This document shows, piece by piece, positions 1 to 8,323 of a stretch of DNA of 64,000 bases; position 1 is the stretch's first letter, and the number at the start of each line of letters is the position of its first letter. The notes beneath the pieces are model-generated. The model had not been told where the DNA came from, did no database searches, and was given only the letters and a program-made list of their open reading frames with translations. Source of the stretch: Nocardia sp. alder85J (GTDB lineage: Bacteria > Actinomycetota > Actinomycetes > Mycobacteriales > Mycobacteriaceae); the NCBI RefSeq assembly GCF_020176955.2, contig NZ_JAIUCZ020000013.1:186001-250000 (forward strand), written 5' to 3'. The position numbers were made by a program, and so were the translations under genes.

Positions 1-115
1 CGAATCCGTTCAGGCGCAGCGCGGACCCGAGCAGGTCCAGGATGAACGGTTCGTCGTCGACCACCAGGACGGTGGCCGGGGCCGATTCGTCGAAAGTGTC
101 GTTCACGGCATTCAC
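1..115 (-). CDS. Response regulator, N-terminus only (cut by window edge)
   Basis: Only the first 38 residues are in the window. They read as the start of a receiver (REC) domain: a short leader, then the strand VLVVDDE with the acidic pair that binds Mg2+, then a first helix FILDLLGSALRLNGF. This is the usual beginning of an OmpR/PhoP-type regulator, but the DNA-binding half is outside the window, so the subfamily is open. The GTG start at 113-115 overlaps the TGA of the upstream secreted protein (GTGA), implying translational coupling. An in-frame GTG further upstream, inside that gene, is an alternative start. Confidence 0.75.
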   Translation of the reverse strand, partial: MNAVNDTFDESAPATVLVVDDEPFILDLLGSALRLNGF

Positions 116-573
116 GATAATTTCCCGGCCCTCGGACTCGCGCACGGCGAACCCGTCCGGGCGGCGATGGTGTGGATCAGGGCGCCGCCGTCGCTCCCGC
201 CGGCCTTGCTGTCGCTCTGCCCGGCGCTGTCGCCGCTGCCCTTCGCGTGCACCCCGCTGCCGAGATCGACCTGGCACCCGACCACATATCCGGTCTGCAA
301 GGTGCCCGAGGTCGCCCCGTCGATGGTCGCGAACACGGTCCCGGACATGCTGGCCGTCCGCGACAACCCGTTGGACGCCAGCGACGGCGAGAGCACCGCC
401 TGCTCGCCGGTCCGGGTCAGATCCACCTGGACCCCCGTCGCGGTGGTCAGCGCCTGCTCACCGTCCGGCAGCGGTACCTGCGTGTCGGCTTGTCCCACTC
501 CGGCCCCGAGCAGCACCACGGCGACCCCCAGCCCGGCTCCGGTCAGCCAGCGGCCGCCTTCACTTACCTTCAT
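112..573 (-). CDS. MspA-family porin-like secreted protein, short
   Basis: A 153-residue protein with a clear export signal: positively charged start, hydrophobic stretch GLGVAVVLLGAGVG and a QAD cleavage site near residue 29. The middle resembles the MspA-type porins of Nocardia, with the segment GTLQTGYVVGCQVDL where these porins have a similar Gly-Tyr-x-x-Gly-Cys strand. Family members usually exceed 200 residues. Here the sequence turns into a Gly/Ser-rich tail after the Cys and stops, so the rest of the beta-barrel is absent. It may be a truncated paralogue or a secreted protein with a different role. A run resembling a ribosome site (AAGGTGA) precedes the ATG. It is coupled to the following response regulator. 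Family call is by memory of the motif, moderate certainty. Confidence 0.6.
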   Translation of the reverse strand: MKVSEGGRWLTGAGLGVAVVLLGAGVGQADTQVPLPDGEQALTTATGVQVDLTRTGEQAVLSPSLASNGLSRTASMSGTVFATIDGATSGTLQTGYVVGCQVDLGSGVHAKGSGDSAGQSDSKAGGSDGGALIHTIAARTGSPCASPRAGKLS

Positions 574-906
574 CGGTCACCTTCGGTCGCTGATTCAGCA
601 AATGCCGATACCGTGACATCCGAATGTCAAGGTTTGCTGGCAGTAACCTGAATGTTCTGTGTAGGCGCTGGGAAAGTGCCGATTATCTGATATGTCCGCA
701 TTGGTGCCGATGGTGCGAGTCGGCCACCCGCGGCGGCGTAAGGGGCCACGTTGGCCCGCCCCCTCTCCCGCGCGGCCCGTACCGTCGGCCGGCCCTCCGT
801 CATCGCGTCGTCTCGGCTGCCCGAGCGCTGCGGCCGAGCCGGTACGGCTTCGGTTCGACGTGCGAGAAATGCTGTCGTGCAACGACTACCGGTCGGCTCG
901 CGTCGC
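574..906. other. Intergenic region, no gene supported
   Basis: It separates two minus-strand genes and should hold the promoter of the MspA-like gene. The one structure I see is a small inverted repeat, TGACAT and ATGTCA at 614-619 and 624-629, about 40 bp upstream of that start; it could be a regulator site. Open frames here have no recognisable protein pattern. Confidence 0.5.
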
Positions 907-1584
907 CTACCGGAGCGACACGGTGGTGCCCCCGGAGAACATCGAGTCGTGCAGCACGATGTGGTCCGGTGCGGCGTCCGCCGGTAGATCGAAGGCCACC
1001 TGTGCGGTGATCGCGTTGCCGGGGTTGATATCCGCGTAGAGGCTGGTATTGGCTTGCAGGTTCATTGCGGCTGCCGCATCGTTGCCGAACTTGCGGTTCT
1101 GCGCATCGAAGAGATCCTGATCCGACGGCGAGAACCCATACGGCACATTGGATATGTTCTTCACGGTGAGCGACACGATGGTGTAGGCACCCTGTGCAGT
1201 CTTTCGCATGAACGGGTTGTCGCCGACCGTGCTCACACCGGATTGCACCGCGGTGACCGTGAATTCGAATTTTCCGTCCCGAACCGGGGTATTCGGTCCC
1301 GCGGTCGCGCGGGCCTCCGGCGCGACCGCGGGTTGCCCGGTGCCGCCCGGTGCCGCCGCACCCGCGGCAGCGGTCACCCGCGCGGATGCGGCCGGCCTGT
1401 CGCTGCCGTGAGCGAGCAGGCCGCCCACACCGCACAGCGCGATGATTGCCACCACCACGATCAGAAGTATCAGTCCGGCATTGCTCTTCTTGCGTGGTGG
1501 CGGTGGGAAGTGTCCGGGGTACGGCGGGCGGCCGGGGCCGACCGGCGGATAAGGTTGCTGCGGGTACGGGCCGGGGTAGTTCAT
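907..1584 (-). CDS. Membrane-anchored DUF4352-type protein
   Basis: A 225-residue protein. It has a Pro/Tyr/Gly-rich cytoplasmic start (about residues 1-32), a basic PRKK stop-transfer, one membrane helix (about 35-56, LILLIVVVAIIALCGVGG), an Ala/Gly linker and an extracellular immunoglobulin-like domain. The pattern of that domain (VSLTVKNISN, then a Phe-Asp-Leu-Pro strand) matches the DUF4352/telokin-like fold common in actinobacterial surface proteins. Start choice: ATG at 1584 with GGAGAA six bases upstream; the open frame runs further upstream but without coding character. Function unknown; likely surface-exposed. Confidence 0.75.
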   Translation of the reverse strand: MNYPGPYPQQPYPPVGPGRPPYPGHFPPPPRKKSNAGLILLIVVVAIIALCGVGGLLAHGSDRPAASARVTAAAGAAAPGGTGQPAVAPEARATAGPNTPVRDGKFEFTVTAVQSGVSTVGDNPFMRKTAQGAYTIVSLTVKNISNVPYGFSPSDQDLFDAQNRKFGNDAAAAMNLQANTSLYADINPGNAITAQVAFDLPADAAPDHIVLHDSMFSGGTTVSLR

Positions 1585-1912
1585 GAGTTTCTCCGGTAAT
1601 TGTGAGCGTGGCGATCGCTGTGCGCCGTGACGACTCGGCCGGAATGGCACACGCGATGTCGCAATCATCGGCTCGGCAATCGTCTGGAGCTGAATTGTGC
1701 TGTCGTGGACGACTTTCGCGTTGCGATCACCCGTGGCTGTATTCGATGGTCCGAGCAACGAAGAATCTCATGATGCCGCAGCGGCCGCAATCGGGTTGCC
1801 CGACATAGGTGATTCGATGCGGGGTATTCCAGACTTCTGGACCGGACCGGTCGGTCGCGCCGAATGCGGCTCGCGATGGCCGGTACGACATTGCCCGGTT
1901 GTGCCGCGTCGG
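1585..1912. other. Intergenic region, nothing recognised
   Basis: Lies between two minus-strand genes. It must carry the promoter of the DUF4352 gene and the 3' end of the tetR transcript. I see no RNA gene, repeat or convincing terminator. Confidence 0.4.
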
Positions 1913-2554
1913 CTATCGGACGGCGGGGATCAGGGTGGCTATTTCGGCGGGAGCCGTGGTGGTGGGGGGTTCGCCGGTGAGGCCGCGGGCGGCCCAGCGG
2001 CGGATGGCGTCGGCGACGAGGATCTGGGCGATACGGGCGGCGCGGGGGATGTTCACGTCGGCGGGGAGTTTGCCGTCGAGTTGGGCCTGCCGGAACGGGT
2101 CCAGGAAGAGGGGGGCGAGATCGGATTCGAGGGCGTTGTCGGCGAGGGCGCGCTGCTCGAGCCGGTAGATCTCCAGGACGGTTTCGAAGATCAGTTCCGC
2201 GGGGAACGCGCGCAGGTGTTGTTCGAGGGTGCCGACGACGGCGGCGATCAGATCGGTCAGTTCGTAGGGGCCGGAGGTGACCGTCTCGGCGGCGGTGTGG
2301 GCGTCGCGCATCGTGAAGACCTCGAGCTCCAGCAGGACGTCCTCGCGGCGCGAGAAGTACACGTAGAAAAGGGCTTTCGAGACTCCGGCGGCCTTGCAGA
2401 TATCGGTGACGGTGGTGCCGGCGAAGCCCTTGGTGCGCCACAGGGCCATCGCCGCGTGCAGGATGGCCTCCCGGCTGGCATGCGAGCGGGCCCGGACCGG
2501 GACGGCACGAGTGTGACGGTAGTCAGTCTTCTGATCTGGGGAAACCTCCGTCAT
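1913..2554 (-). CDS. TetR/AcrR-family regulator of the adjacent membrane operon
   Basis: A 213-residue TetR regulator. The N-terminal helix-turn-helix is plain (about residues 25-70): ILHAAMALWRTKGFAGTT, then VTDICKAAGVSKALFYVYF with the typical recognition helix. The C-terminal half is an all-helical ligand and dimer domain with no identifiable ligand. It is divergent from the membrane operon starting at 2671. Two spaced palindromes in the gap are probably its operators, so it likely represses both itself and that operon. Confidence 0.9.
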   Translation of the reverse strand: MTEVSPDQKTDYRHTRAVPVRARSHASREAILHAAMALWRTKGFAGTTVTDICKAAGVSKALFYVYFSRREDVLLELEVFTMRDAHTAAETVTSGPYELTDLIAAVVGTLEQHLRAFPAELIFETVLEIYRLEQRALADNALESDLAPLFLDPFRQAQLDGKLPADVNIPRAARIAQILVADAIRRWAARGLTGEPPTTTAPAEIATLIPAVR

Positions 2555-2582
2555 ACCAACGACTCTAGCGCACGGCCATTAT

Positions 2583-2615
2583 TGACCATGGTCAGGAAAT
2601 CATTGACTGCGGTCA
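2583..2615. promoter_or_regulatory. Paired palindromic operators between tetR and the membrane operon
   Basis: TGACCATGGTCA at 2583-2594 is a perfect 12-bp palindrome. TGACTGCGGTCA at 2604-2615 repeats it with two changes. Their centres are 21 bp apart, two helical turns, as expected for two TetR dimers on one DNA face. Both sit between the divergent starts at 2554 and 2671. Assignment to the neighbouring TetR is inference. Confidence 0.6.
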
Positions 2616-2670
2616 GTAAAGCTGCCATGCTCCCGGAGGGATCCCCTCCATCTCGAGGAAGAGAGCGGTT

Positions 2671-3411
2671 ATGCAGGTCCTCACGACGCACGAGGAGCGG
2701 ACGGTCTCCGCGGTCCGGGCGCAACAGGTGATCCTCTGGTCGTCACCGGTGGTCGCGGCAGTTCTGCTGGTGTTGTTCGCGACGTTTCCCGGATTCTTCC
2801 CGCCGATGTCGCCGGATCTGCCCGCCGCGGAGGTGGCGCGCTTCTATCAGGACCACACGGCGTGGATCCGGTTCAGCATGGTCGGTTTCAACCTGTGCGG
2901 CATCATGATCGTGCCGTTCTTCGTCCTGATCATGGCGCAGATGCTGCGCATGAAGGGACAGACCCGGATCTTCGCCTTCTGCTATCTGACCTCGGTCGTC
3001 GCGGGGGCCACCCTGTTCGCGCTGTCGGCGGTGCTGTTCGGTGTCGCCGCCTTCCGCCCGGATCGCGGTGCGGACCTCGAACAGCTGCTCAACGATCTGG
3101 CCTGGATCGTCTTCATCGCGCCGATCGGCATGCTGGTCTCGCAGTTCGTGCTGCTGGCGCTGGCGGTGTACTTCGACGACGAGCGCGCGCCGGTGTTCCC
3201 GAAATGGGTCGGGCACTACAGCCTGCTGACCGCGGTGCTCATGGCGCCGGCGGCGGGCGCGGCGGTGTTCCGGACCGGGCCGCTGGCCTGGAACGGATTC
3301 ATCTCCTTCTGGCTGCGCAACGGCGCGTTCGCGCTGTTCTGCGTGGTGATGTTCGTGGTGCTGCGCGGCGCGCTGCGGCGGCAGGCCGAGGCGGAAGGGG
3401 TTCCGGCATGA
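2671..3411 (+). CDS. Six-helix membrane protein, first gene of NorE/NorF-like operon
   Basis: A 246-residue integral membrane protein with about six hydrophobic helices and short loops. A conserved-looking motif FPKWVGHYS occurs before helix 5 and a matching FPKWFAYIS occurs in the next gene, so the two proteins are paralogues. No cofactor ligands are obvious. It is the first of four overlapping genes that end in oxidase subunit III-like and IV-like proteins, suggesting an accessory membrane complex. Function unknown. The start has GGAAGAGAGCGG upstream; the stop overlaps the next ATG (ATGA). Confidence 0.75.
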   Translation: MQVLTTHEERTVSAVRAQQVILWSSPVVAAVLLVLFATFPGFFPPMSPDLPAAEVARFYQDHTAWIRFSMVGFNLCGIMIVPFFVLIMAQMLRMKGQTRIFAFCYLTSVVAGATLFALSAVLFGVAAFRPDRGADLEQLLNDLAWIVFIAPIGMLVSQFVLLALAVYFDDERAPVFPKWVGHYSLLTAVLMAPAAGAAVFRTGPLAWNGFISFWLRNGAFALFCVVMFVVLRGALRRQAEAEGVPA

Positions 3412-4178
3412 GCCTCACGACCGCCGCCGCACCCGGTGCGGCCGCCGCGCCGGATCGCCCCGCCAACCGCGACGTCCGAATCGTCTACTGGGCCTTCGCC
3501 GTTTTCTATCTGGTGCTGTCGGTCGGGGTGGTGCTGTTCGGCCGCGCCACCCCGCCGCCGCGCCCGGATGTGACCGATCTGCAAGCGGCGCAATGGTTCG
3601 ACAAACACCACCTGACCATCCAGATCGGTTTCGCCGTCCTGCTCGTGGTCGCCGGCGGCGCCGCGGTGGCCAACGGCATCATCGGTTACTACATGAAGCG
3701 GATGTCGTCCGGTTCGGTGCTGGCCTACGCGTTCATCGGCGCCATGGGGGTCGGCGCCATCCCGGGCTTCCACATCCTGCTGGTGTGCTGGCTCACCGCG
3801 ACCTTCCGGCCGGACCGCAGTCCGCGGCTGTTGCACACGCTCTACGACCTGGGCATGTTGTCCTACAACGGATCTCTGGGCTGTTTCACCGCCGCCTACG
3901 CGGTGCTCGCCATCGCGATCCTCTACGACCGCAACCGCATCTTCCCGAAATGGTTCGCCTACATCTCGGTCTGGCAGATCGTCACCGAGGTGCTGGCCAC
4001 CCAGATGTGGGTGTTCCACTCCGGCGCCTTCGCGTGGAACGGGCTGATCACCTTCTACATCGCGGTCGTCATCTTCGGCCTCTGGATCGCCTGCCTGCTG
4101 CCGATCATGTGGGTCGCCATGGGCCGCGAGACGGCCACCCCACCGGAACCGCTGTACGCCACGGAGGAATCCCGATGA
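3408..4178 (+). CDS. Membrane protein, paralogue of the preceding gene
   Basis: 256 residues. An Ala/Pro-rich soluble start is followed by six or so membrane helices. The body matches the preceding protein in helix spacing and in the motifs FRPDR, FPKW and AFAWNGLI (compare LAWNGFI). The pair probably arose by duplication and may form a heterodimer. It overlaps both neighbours by ATGA, so the four genes are translationally coupled. No known function. Confidence 0.75.
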   Translation: MSLTTAAAPGAAAAPDRPANRDVRIVYWAFAVFYLVLSVGVVLFGRATPPPRPDVTDLQAAQWFDKHHLTIQIGFAVLLVVAGGAAVANGIIGYYMKRMSSGSVLAYAFIGAMGVGAIPGFHILLVCWLTATFRPDRSPRLLHTLYDLGMLSYNGSLGCFTAAYAVLAIAILYDRNRIFPKWFAYISVWQIVTEVLATQMWVFHSGAFAWNGLITFYIAVVIFGLWIACLLPIMWVAMGRETATPPEPLYATEESR

Positions 4179-4759
4179 CGATCTCCGACCGCGAAACACC
4201 GGACACCACCACGCGATCGGCCACCCGCCTGCCCGGCGACCTCGACATGTGGGTGATGATCCTCGGCGACCTGTTCTTCTTCGGGTGCTACTTCATCGCC
4301 TACATGATCTTCCGCACCCGCTCGCCGGAGGCGTTCGCCGCCGCGCAGCGGCATCTGAACATGGGCATCGGCGTCGCCAATACCATTGTGCTGCTTACCA
4401 GTTCGATGTTCGCCGCCGCCGCGGTGGCCGCGGTCCGCCGCGGCGCGGTACCCACCGCGCGCCGGCTGATCCTCGCCACCGCCGGTTGCGGCCTGCTGTT
4501 CGCCGCGCTGAAAGCCGTCGAATGGCATCAGGAGTTGTCCCACGGCTACACCATGTCCAGCGAGTTCTTCAGCTTCTACTACGTGCTGACCGGCGTGCAC
4601 CTGGCGCATGTCGCGCTGGGTGTGCTGATCCTCGGCGTGGTGGGCCGCGAACTGCGCCGCGAGCAGCGGGTGGAGTTCGTCGAGCAGGGAGTTCTGTTCT
4701 GGCACATGATCGACCTGCTGTGGCTGGTCATCTTCGCCACCGTCTACCTCATGAGGTGA
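4175..4759 (+). CDS. Cytochrome c oxidase subunit III-like (NorE-like) protein
   Basis: 194 residues with five membrane helices. The sequence follows the heme-copper oxidase subunit III family: DLDMWVMILGDLFFFGCYF at the first helix, the conserved Glu-rich loop AVEWHQELSHG, then YYVLTGVHLAHVALG and FWHMIDLLWLVIF at the last helix. Proteins of this size and type are often called NorE and accompany nitric oxide reductase or stand alone. No subunit I (catalytic, heme-copper) gene is present in the window, so the partner is unknown. It starts by ATGA overlap with the upstream gene. Confidence 0.85.
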   Translation: MTISDRETPDTTTRSATRLPGDLDMWVMILGDLFFFGCYFIAYMIFRTRSPEAFAAAQRHLNMGIGVANTIVLLTSSMFAAAAVAAVRRGAVPTARRLILATAGCGLLFAALKAVEWHQELSHGYTMSSEFFSFYYVLTGVHLAHVALGVLILGVVGRELRREQRVEFVEQGVLFWHMIDLLWLVIFATVYLMR

Positions 4760-4763
4760 AATC

Positions 4764-5057
4764 ATGACCGCCCCGTCCCCGGCCCGCCTGGACCCGGCCA
4801 CCCGCACCATCGTGCTGGTCTGGGCCGCCCTGACGGCCATCACCGTCGTCGCCTGGCGGCTGGCCCCCGGCCACTCCGACACCGCCGCGCTGAGCAAGGG
4901 TCTCGTCGTCGCCATCGTGGTGCTGGCGATGATCAAGTGCCGCTTGGTGATCCGCTACTTCATGGAGGTCCGCCACGCCCCTCGGTGGCTGCGCCTGGCC
5001 ACCGACACCTGGCTGATCGTGCTCTGGGCGACCCTGCTGGGCATCTACCTGTACTGA
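4764..5057 (+). CDS. Cytochrome oxidase subunit IV-like (NorF-like) small membrane protein
   Basis: 97 residues and three membrane helices: about 17-33, 44-60 and 80-96. The middle segment IKCRLVIRYFMEVRHAP is the signature region of the prokaryotic oxidase subunit IV/NorF-like family, which packs next to subunit III. AGGTGA lies just upstream of the start. It is last in the operon and its final 13 bp overlap, tail to tail, the 3' end of the minus-strand hydrogenase-maturation operon. Confidence 0.8.
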   Translation: MTAPSPARLDPATRTIVLVWAALTAITVVAWRLAPGHSDTAALSKGLVVAIVVLAMIKCRLVIRYFMEVRHAPRWLRLATDTWLIVLWATLLGIYLY

Positions 5058-5761
5058 TCGGCCCGGTCGGCCGCGAGCCGGCGGTTGGTCACCGCCAGCT
5101 GGCGCAGGGTGCTGTGTTCCAGTGTCCGTTGCCGATCCGGGGTGAGGTGGTCGCAGATCCGGCCCCAGTGCACGGCGACCAGGTCGCCCGGTGTCACTGT
5201 GACCGGGCCGGCGGCGACCCGCAGGCGGACCGGATCGGTCAGTGCGAGAACGCCGCCGGCGTGGGTCAGGCGGCGGCAGGCCACCTCGGAATCGGTTCCG
5301 TCGCAGGACAACACCGTGGCCCAGCTGATCCGGCAACTGTCCAGGACGTGCAGCGGCTGGTCGCCGGAGCCGAGCAGCCGGGACCACGGGTAGACGCCGA
5401 AGACGTGGAAACTGTGGTTGGCGGCGGCCTCGTCGGCCAGGTCACCGGTCAGATGTGACCATTGGGTGCCGGGCCCGATGGCCGCCAGCAGCGCGGCGGT
5501 GAACTCCCTCGGGTCCAGCTCCGCGCCGAGTCCACCACCGAGCCAATAGGATTCGACGAGGCGGTGGTCCAGGGGATCGGCTATGCCGGTGAGCCGGGAC
5601 AGCACCCGCAGATACGGCCAGGCGCCGGAGAACTGGGGTGCGGCGGCACGGATCCGGTCGGTGTCGTGCAGCGCCGCCGGGTCGGCCGGGCCGCAGTAGC
5701 CGAGTTGGTTGGGGGCACAGGCGTAGCGGGCGAACATCTCCGGTCCGCGGGTGTCGTTCAC
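5045..5761 (-). CDS. DUF6390-type protein of the hydrogenase cluster
   Basis: 238 residues, soluble, no signal peptide. The start MFARYACAPNQLGYCGPADP and the following ISxAWPYL-type segment match a protein I remember as DUF6390, found beside hypD/hypE in actinobacterial hydrogenase loci. A VHWGRICDHLTP segment near the C-terminus holds conserved-looking His and Cys. Its role is unknown; position as the last gene after hypD argues for maturation or assembly. GTG start overlaps the hypD stop (GTGA). The reading frame continues upstream across hypD in another frame; that part is not coding. Confidence 0.75.
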   Translation of the reverse strand: MNDTRGPEMFARYACAPNQLGYCGPADPAALHDTDRIRAAAPQFSGAWPYLRVLSRLTGIADPLDHRLVESYWLGGGLGAELDPREFTAALLAAIGPGTQWSHLTGDLADEAAANHSFHVFGVYPWSRLLGSGDQPLHVLDSCRISWATVLSCDGTDSEVACRRLTHAGGVLALTDPVRLRVAAGPVTVTPGDLVAVHWGRICDHLTPDRQRTLEHSTLRQLAVTNRRLAADRADQYR

Positions 5762-6900
5762 ACCCCGGCCTGCCCCACCAGCGCGGCGGCGTCGCGGTGC
5801 ATCCGGCCGAAGTTGTAGTAGGCCGCGCAGGCGCCCTCCGGCGACACCATGCAGGTGCCGATCGGGGTCTCCGGAGTGCAGGCGGTGCCGAAGACCTTGC
5901 ACTCCCACGGTTTCAGCACACCCTTGAGCACCTCGCCGCACTGGCACGCCTTGGGATCGGCGACCCGCACGCCGGGCATCGAGAAGCGTTGCTCCGCATC
6001 CAGTTCCGCGAAATCGTCGTGCAGGCGCAGCGCGCTCTGGGAGATGAAACCCAGTCCGCGCCACTCGAAATGCGGGCGCAGGGCGAACACCCGGCTCAGC
6101 AGGGCCAGCGCCTGCGCGTTGCCGTCCGGCGGCACCACCCGGGCGTACTGGTTCTCCACCTCGCAGCGGCCCTCGCGGATCTGGCGTAGCAGCATCGCGA
6201 CCGCGGCGAGAATGTCCAGCGGCTCGAATCCGGCCACCACCAACGGTTTCCGGTACACCTCGGGGACGAACCGGTACGGCCGGTTGCCGACCACGGTCGA
6301 CACATGGCCCGGCCCGAGAAATCCCGACAGCCGCAGATCCGGCGATTCCAGGATGGCCTTGATCGGCGGCACGATCGTGACGTGATTGCAGAACACGCTG
6401 AAGTTGCGCACCCCCAGCTCGCGGGCCCGCACCAGCGTGACCGCGGTGGACGGGGCGGTGGTCTCGAAGCCGAGGGCGAAGAACACCACCTGCCGGCCCG
6501 GGTTGTCCACGGCGATCTTCAGGGCGTCCAGTGGCGAATAGACGAAGCGGACGTCGGCGCCCGCGGCCTTGGCGTCCAGCAGCGAACCGTGTGAGCCCGG
6601 CACCCGCATCATGTCGCCGAAGCAGGTGAAGATCACCTCGGGCTGCCGGGCCAGCCACATGGCGTCGTCGACGCGACCCATCGGGATCACGCACACCGGG
6701 CAGCCGGGGCCGTGCACCAACTCGACGGTCTCGGGCAGCAGATGTTCGATCCCGTGCCGGTAGATGGTGTGGGTGTGCCCGCCGCACACCTCCATGAATT
6801 TGAAGCGCTCGCCGTCGTCGCCCCCGTCCGCCAGCGCCGCGATGGCGGTCAGCAGGGTGCGCGCGGCGGCCGGGTCGCGGAATTCGTCGACGAAACGCAT
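5758..6900 (-). CDS. hypD: HypD, scaffold for Fe(CN)2CO assembly
   Basis: 380 residues. HypD binds the iron that becomes Fe(CN)2CO, together with HypC, and reduces it through its own [4Fe-4S] cluster. Family motifs are all present: MEVCGGHTH near residue 35, HGPGCPVCV, CFGDMMRVPG, and the C-terminal cysteine block CQCGEVLKG, then WECKVFGTACTP and GTCMVSPEGACAAYY that hold the Fe-S cluster. Start choice: ATG at 6900 directly after GGAGGTGGAGA, giving MRFVDEF as in the family; an upstream extension is unlikely. It follows hypC by 28 bp in the hypE-hypC-hypD order. Confidence 0.97.
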   Translation of the reverse strand: MRFVDEFRDPAAARTLLTAIAALADGGDDGERFKFMEVCGGHTHTIYRHGIEHLLPETVELVHGPGCPVCVIPMGRVDDAMWLARQPEVIFTCFGDMMRVPGSHGSLLDAKAAGADVRFVYSPLDALKIAVDNPGRQVVFFALGFETTAPSTAVTLVRARELGVRNFSVFCNHVTIVPPIKAILESPDLRLSGFLGPGHVSTVVGNRPYRFVPEVYRKPLVVAGFEPLDILAAVAMLLRQIREGRCEVENQYARVVPPDGNAQALALLSRVFALRPHFEWRGLGFISQSALRLHDDFAELDAEQRFSMPGVRVADPKACQCGEVLKGVLKPWECKVFGTACTPETPIGTCMVSPEGACAAYYNFGRMHRDAAALVGQAGV

Positions 6901-6928
6901 TCTCCACCTCCGTGTTCGGGCCGGACGA

Positions 6929-7201
6929 TCAGTCGATGGCGGACGAGTCGAAGGCATCGATCTCGTCGGTGTAGGCGGTGCCGAGTTGCCGGATCGCCGT
7001 CAGGGTCTGCCGGGCCTCCGCCTCGTCGATCCTCGCCATCGCGAAGCCGACGTGCACCAGCACCCAGTCGTCCGGGCCGGGCGGGGCGTCCGCGAGCAGC
7101 CGCACGCTGATCGTGCGCTGCACGCCGTCGACGTCGACGGTCGCCAGCTGGTTTGCCGCGTCGACGATTCCGACGATCCGTCCGGGAATTCCGAGGCACA
7201 T
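6929..7201 (-). CDS. hypC: HypC maturation chaperone (first copy)
   Basis: 90 residues starting MCLGIPGRIV, the invariant HypC N-terminus in which Cys2 carries the Fe(CN)2CO group and the large-subunit precursor. The compact beta-barrel is followed by a C-terminal helix ending in Asp. A second HypC is encoded at 13835-14080 and a third HypC-like domain at the end of the SIS fusion protein. The copies may serve different steps, delivery to HypD versus holding of pre-HhyL. Confidence 0.95.
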   Translation of the reverse strand: MCLGIPGRIVGIVDAANQLATVDVDGVQRTISVRLLADAPPGPDDWVLVHVGFAMARIDEAEARQTLTAIRQLGTAYTDEIDAFDSSAID

Positions 7202-7210
7202 GGCTTCTCC

Positions 7211-8323
7211 TCAGCAGATGCGGGGCAGGGGGTCGCCGACGAGCATGTCCACGATCCGGGTGCCGCCGAACGCGGTACGCATGACCACGGTCGCCGCCGG
7301 TTCGGCGGCGATCTCGCCGATTTCCACGGCGTCGGCGCCGAGCGGATGCGCGCGCAGCGCGGCCAGGCCCGCCGCACACTCCCCGGGGGCGACGACGGCG
7401 AGGAATTTGCCCTCGTTGGCCACGTAGAGCGGGTCGATACCGAGCATCTCGCAGACGCCGCCGACAGCCGGCCGCACCGGCAGCCGGTCCTCGCGCAGCA
7501 CCACACCGTGCCCGCAGGCGCGGGCCAGTTCGTTGCAGACCGTCCCCACGCCGCCGCGGGTCGGGTCGCGCAGCCAGCGGGTGCCCGGCGCGGCGGCGAG
7601 CAGCGCTTCCACCAGCGGGCTCACCGCGGCGGTGTCGGACACGATATCGGCCTCGATGCCCAGATCGCCGCGGGCGAGCATGACGGCGGTGCCGTGATCG
7701 CCGATCGAACCCGACAGCAGCACCTTGTCGCCGGGCCGCACCGCCTGCGGGCCGAGCCGGCGGCCCGCGGGCACCACCCCGGCGCCGGTGGTGGTGACGA
7801 ACAGCCCGTCGGCCGCGCCCCGGGGCACCACCTTGGTGTCGCCGGTGACGATCTCGACACCGGCCGCCGCGGCCGCATCGGCCATGTCCGCGACGATGTC
7901 CTGGAGTTCGGCGACCGAGAAACCCTCTTCCAGCACGAACGCCACCGCGATCCAGGCCGGTATCGCACCGGCCATCGCCAGATCGTTGGCCGTGCCGTGC
8001 ACGGCCAACCGGCCGATCGAGCCACCGGGAAAACGCAACGGCTGCACCACGAACGAGTCGGTCGACAGCGCCAGCCGATCCCCGCCGGGCAGGGTGAGCA
8101 CCGCGCCGTCGCCGAGCGATTCGAGATGCGGATTGCGGAACGCCTCCACGAAGACCGCGTCGACCAGGGCGGCCGACGCCTTCCCTCCGGCGCCGTGGGC
8201 CATGGTGACGAATTCGTCCCGCAGCCGGGGACGCCGCCGCCGGAACAGTTCGATTCGCTCGATCACCTCACCCTCGGCGAATCCGGGCCCGGACGACAGA
8301 TAGTCGTCGACCGTCTTCCTCAT
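7211..8323 (-). CDS. hypE: HypE, carbamoyl dehydratase that makes the CN ligands
   Basis: 370 residues of the PurM/ThiL-like ATPase fold. HypE accepts a carbamoyl group from HypF on its C-terminal Cys and dehydrates it to a thiocyanate. The C-terminus GDPLPRIC carries exactly this PRIC tail (Cys370). Other motifs: MAHGAGGKAS near the start, LSTDSFVV, HGTANDLAMAGA, VTGDTKVV and RDPTRGGVGTVCNEL. Start ATG at 8323 overlaps the TGA of the SIS gene. A longer frame starting upstream lacks support. Confidence 0.97.
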   Translation of the reverse strand: MRKTVDDYLSSGPGFAEGEVIERIELFRRRRPRLRDEFVTMAHGAGGKASAALVDAVFVEAFRNPHLESLGDGAVLTLPGGDRLALSTDSFVVQPLRFPGGSIGRLAVHGTANDLAMAGAIPAWIAVAFVLEEGFSVAELQDIVADMADAAAAAGVEIVTGDTKVVPRGAADGLFVTTTGAGVVPAGRRLGPQAVRPGDKVLLSGSIGDHGTAVMLARGDLGIEADIVSDTAAVSPLVEALLAAAPGTRWLRDPTRGGVGTVCNELARACGHGVVLREDRLPVRPAVGGVCEMLGIDPLYVANEGKFLAVVAPGECAAGLAALRAHPLGADAVEIGEIAAEPAATVVMRTAFGGTRIVDMLVGDPLPRIC

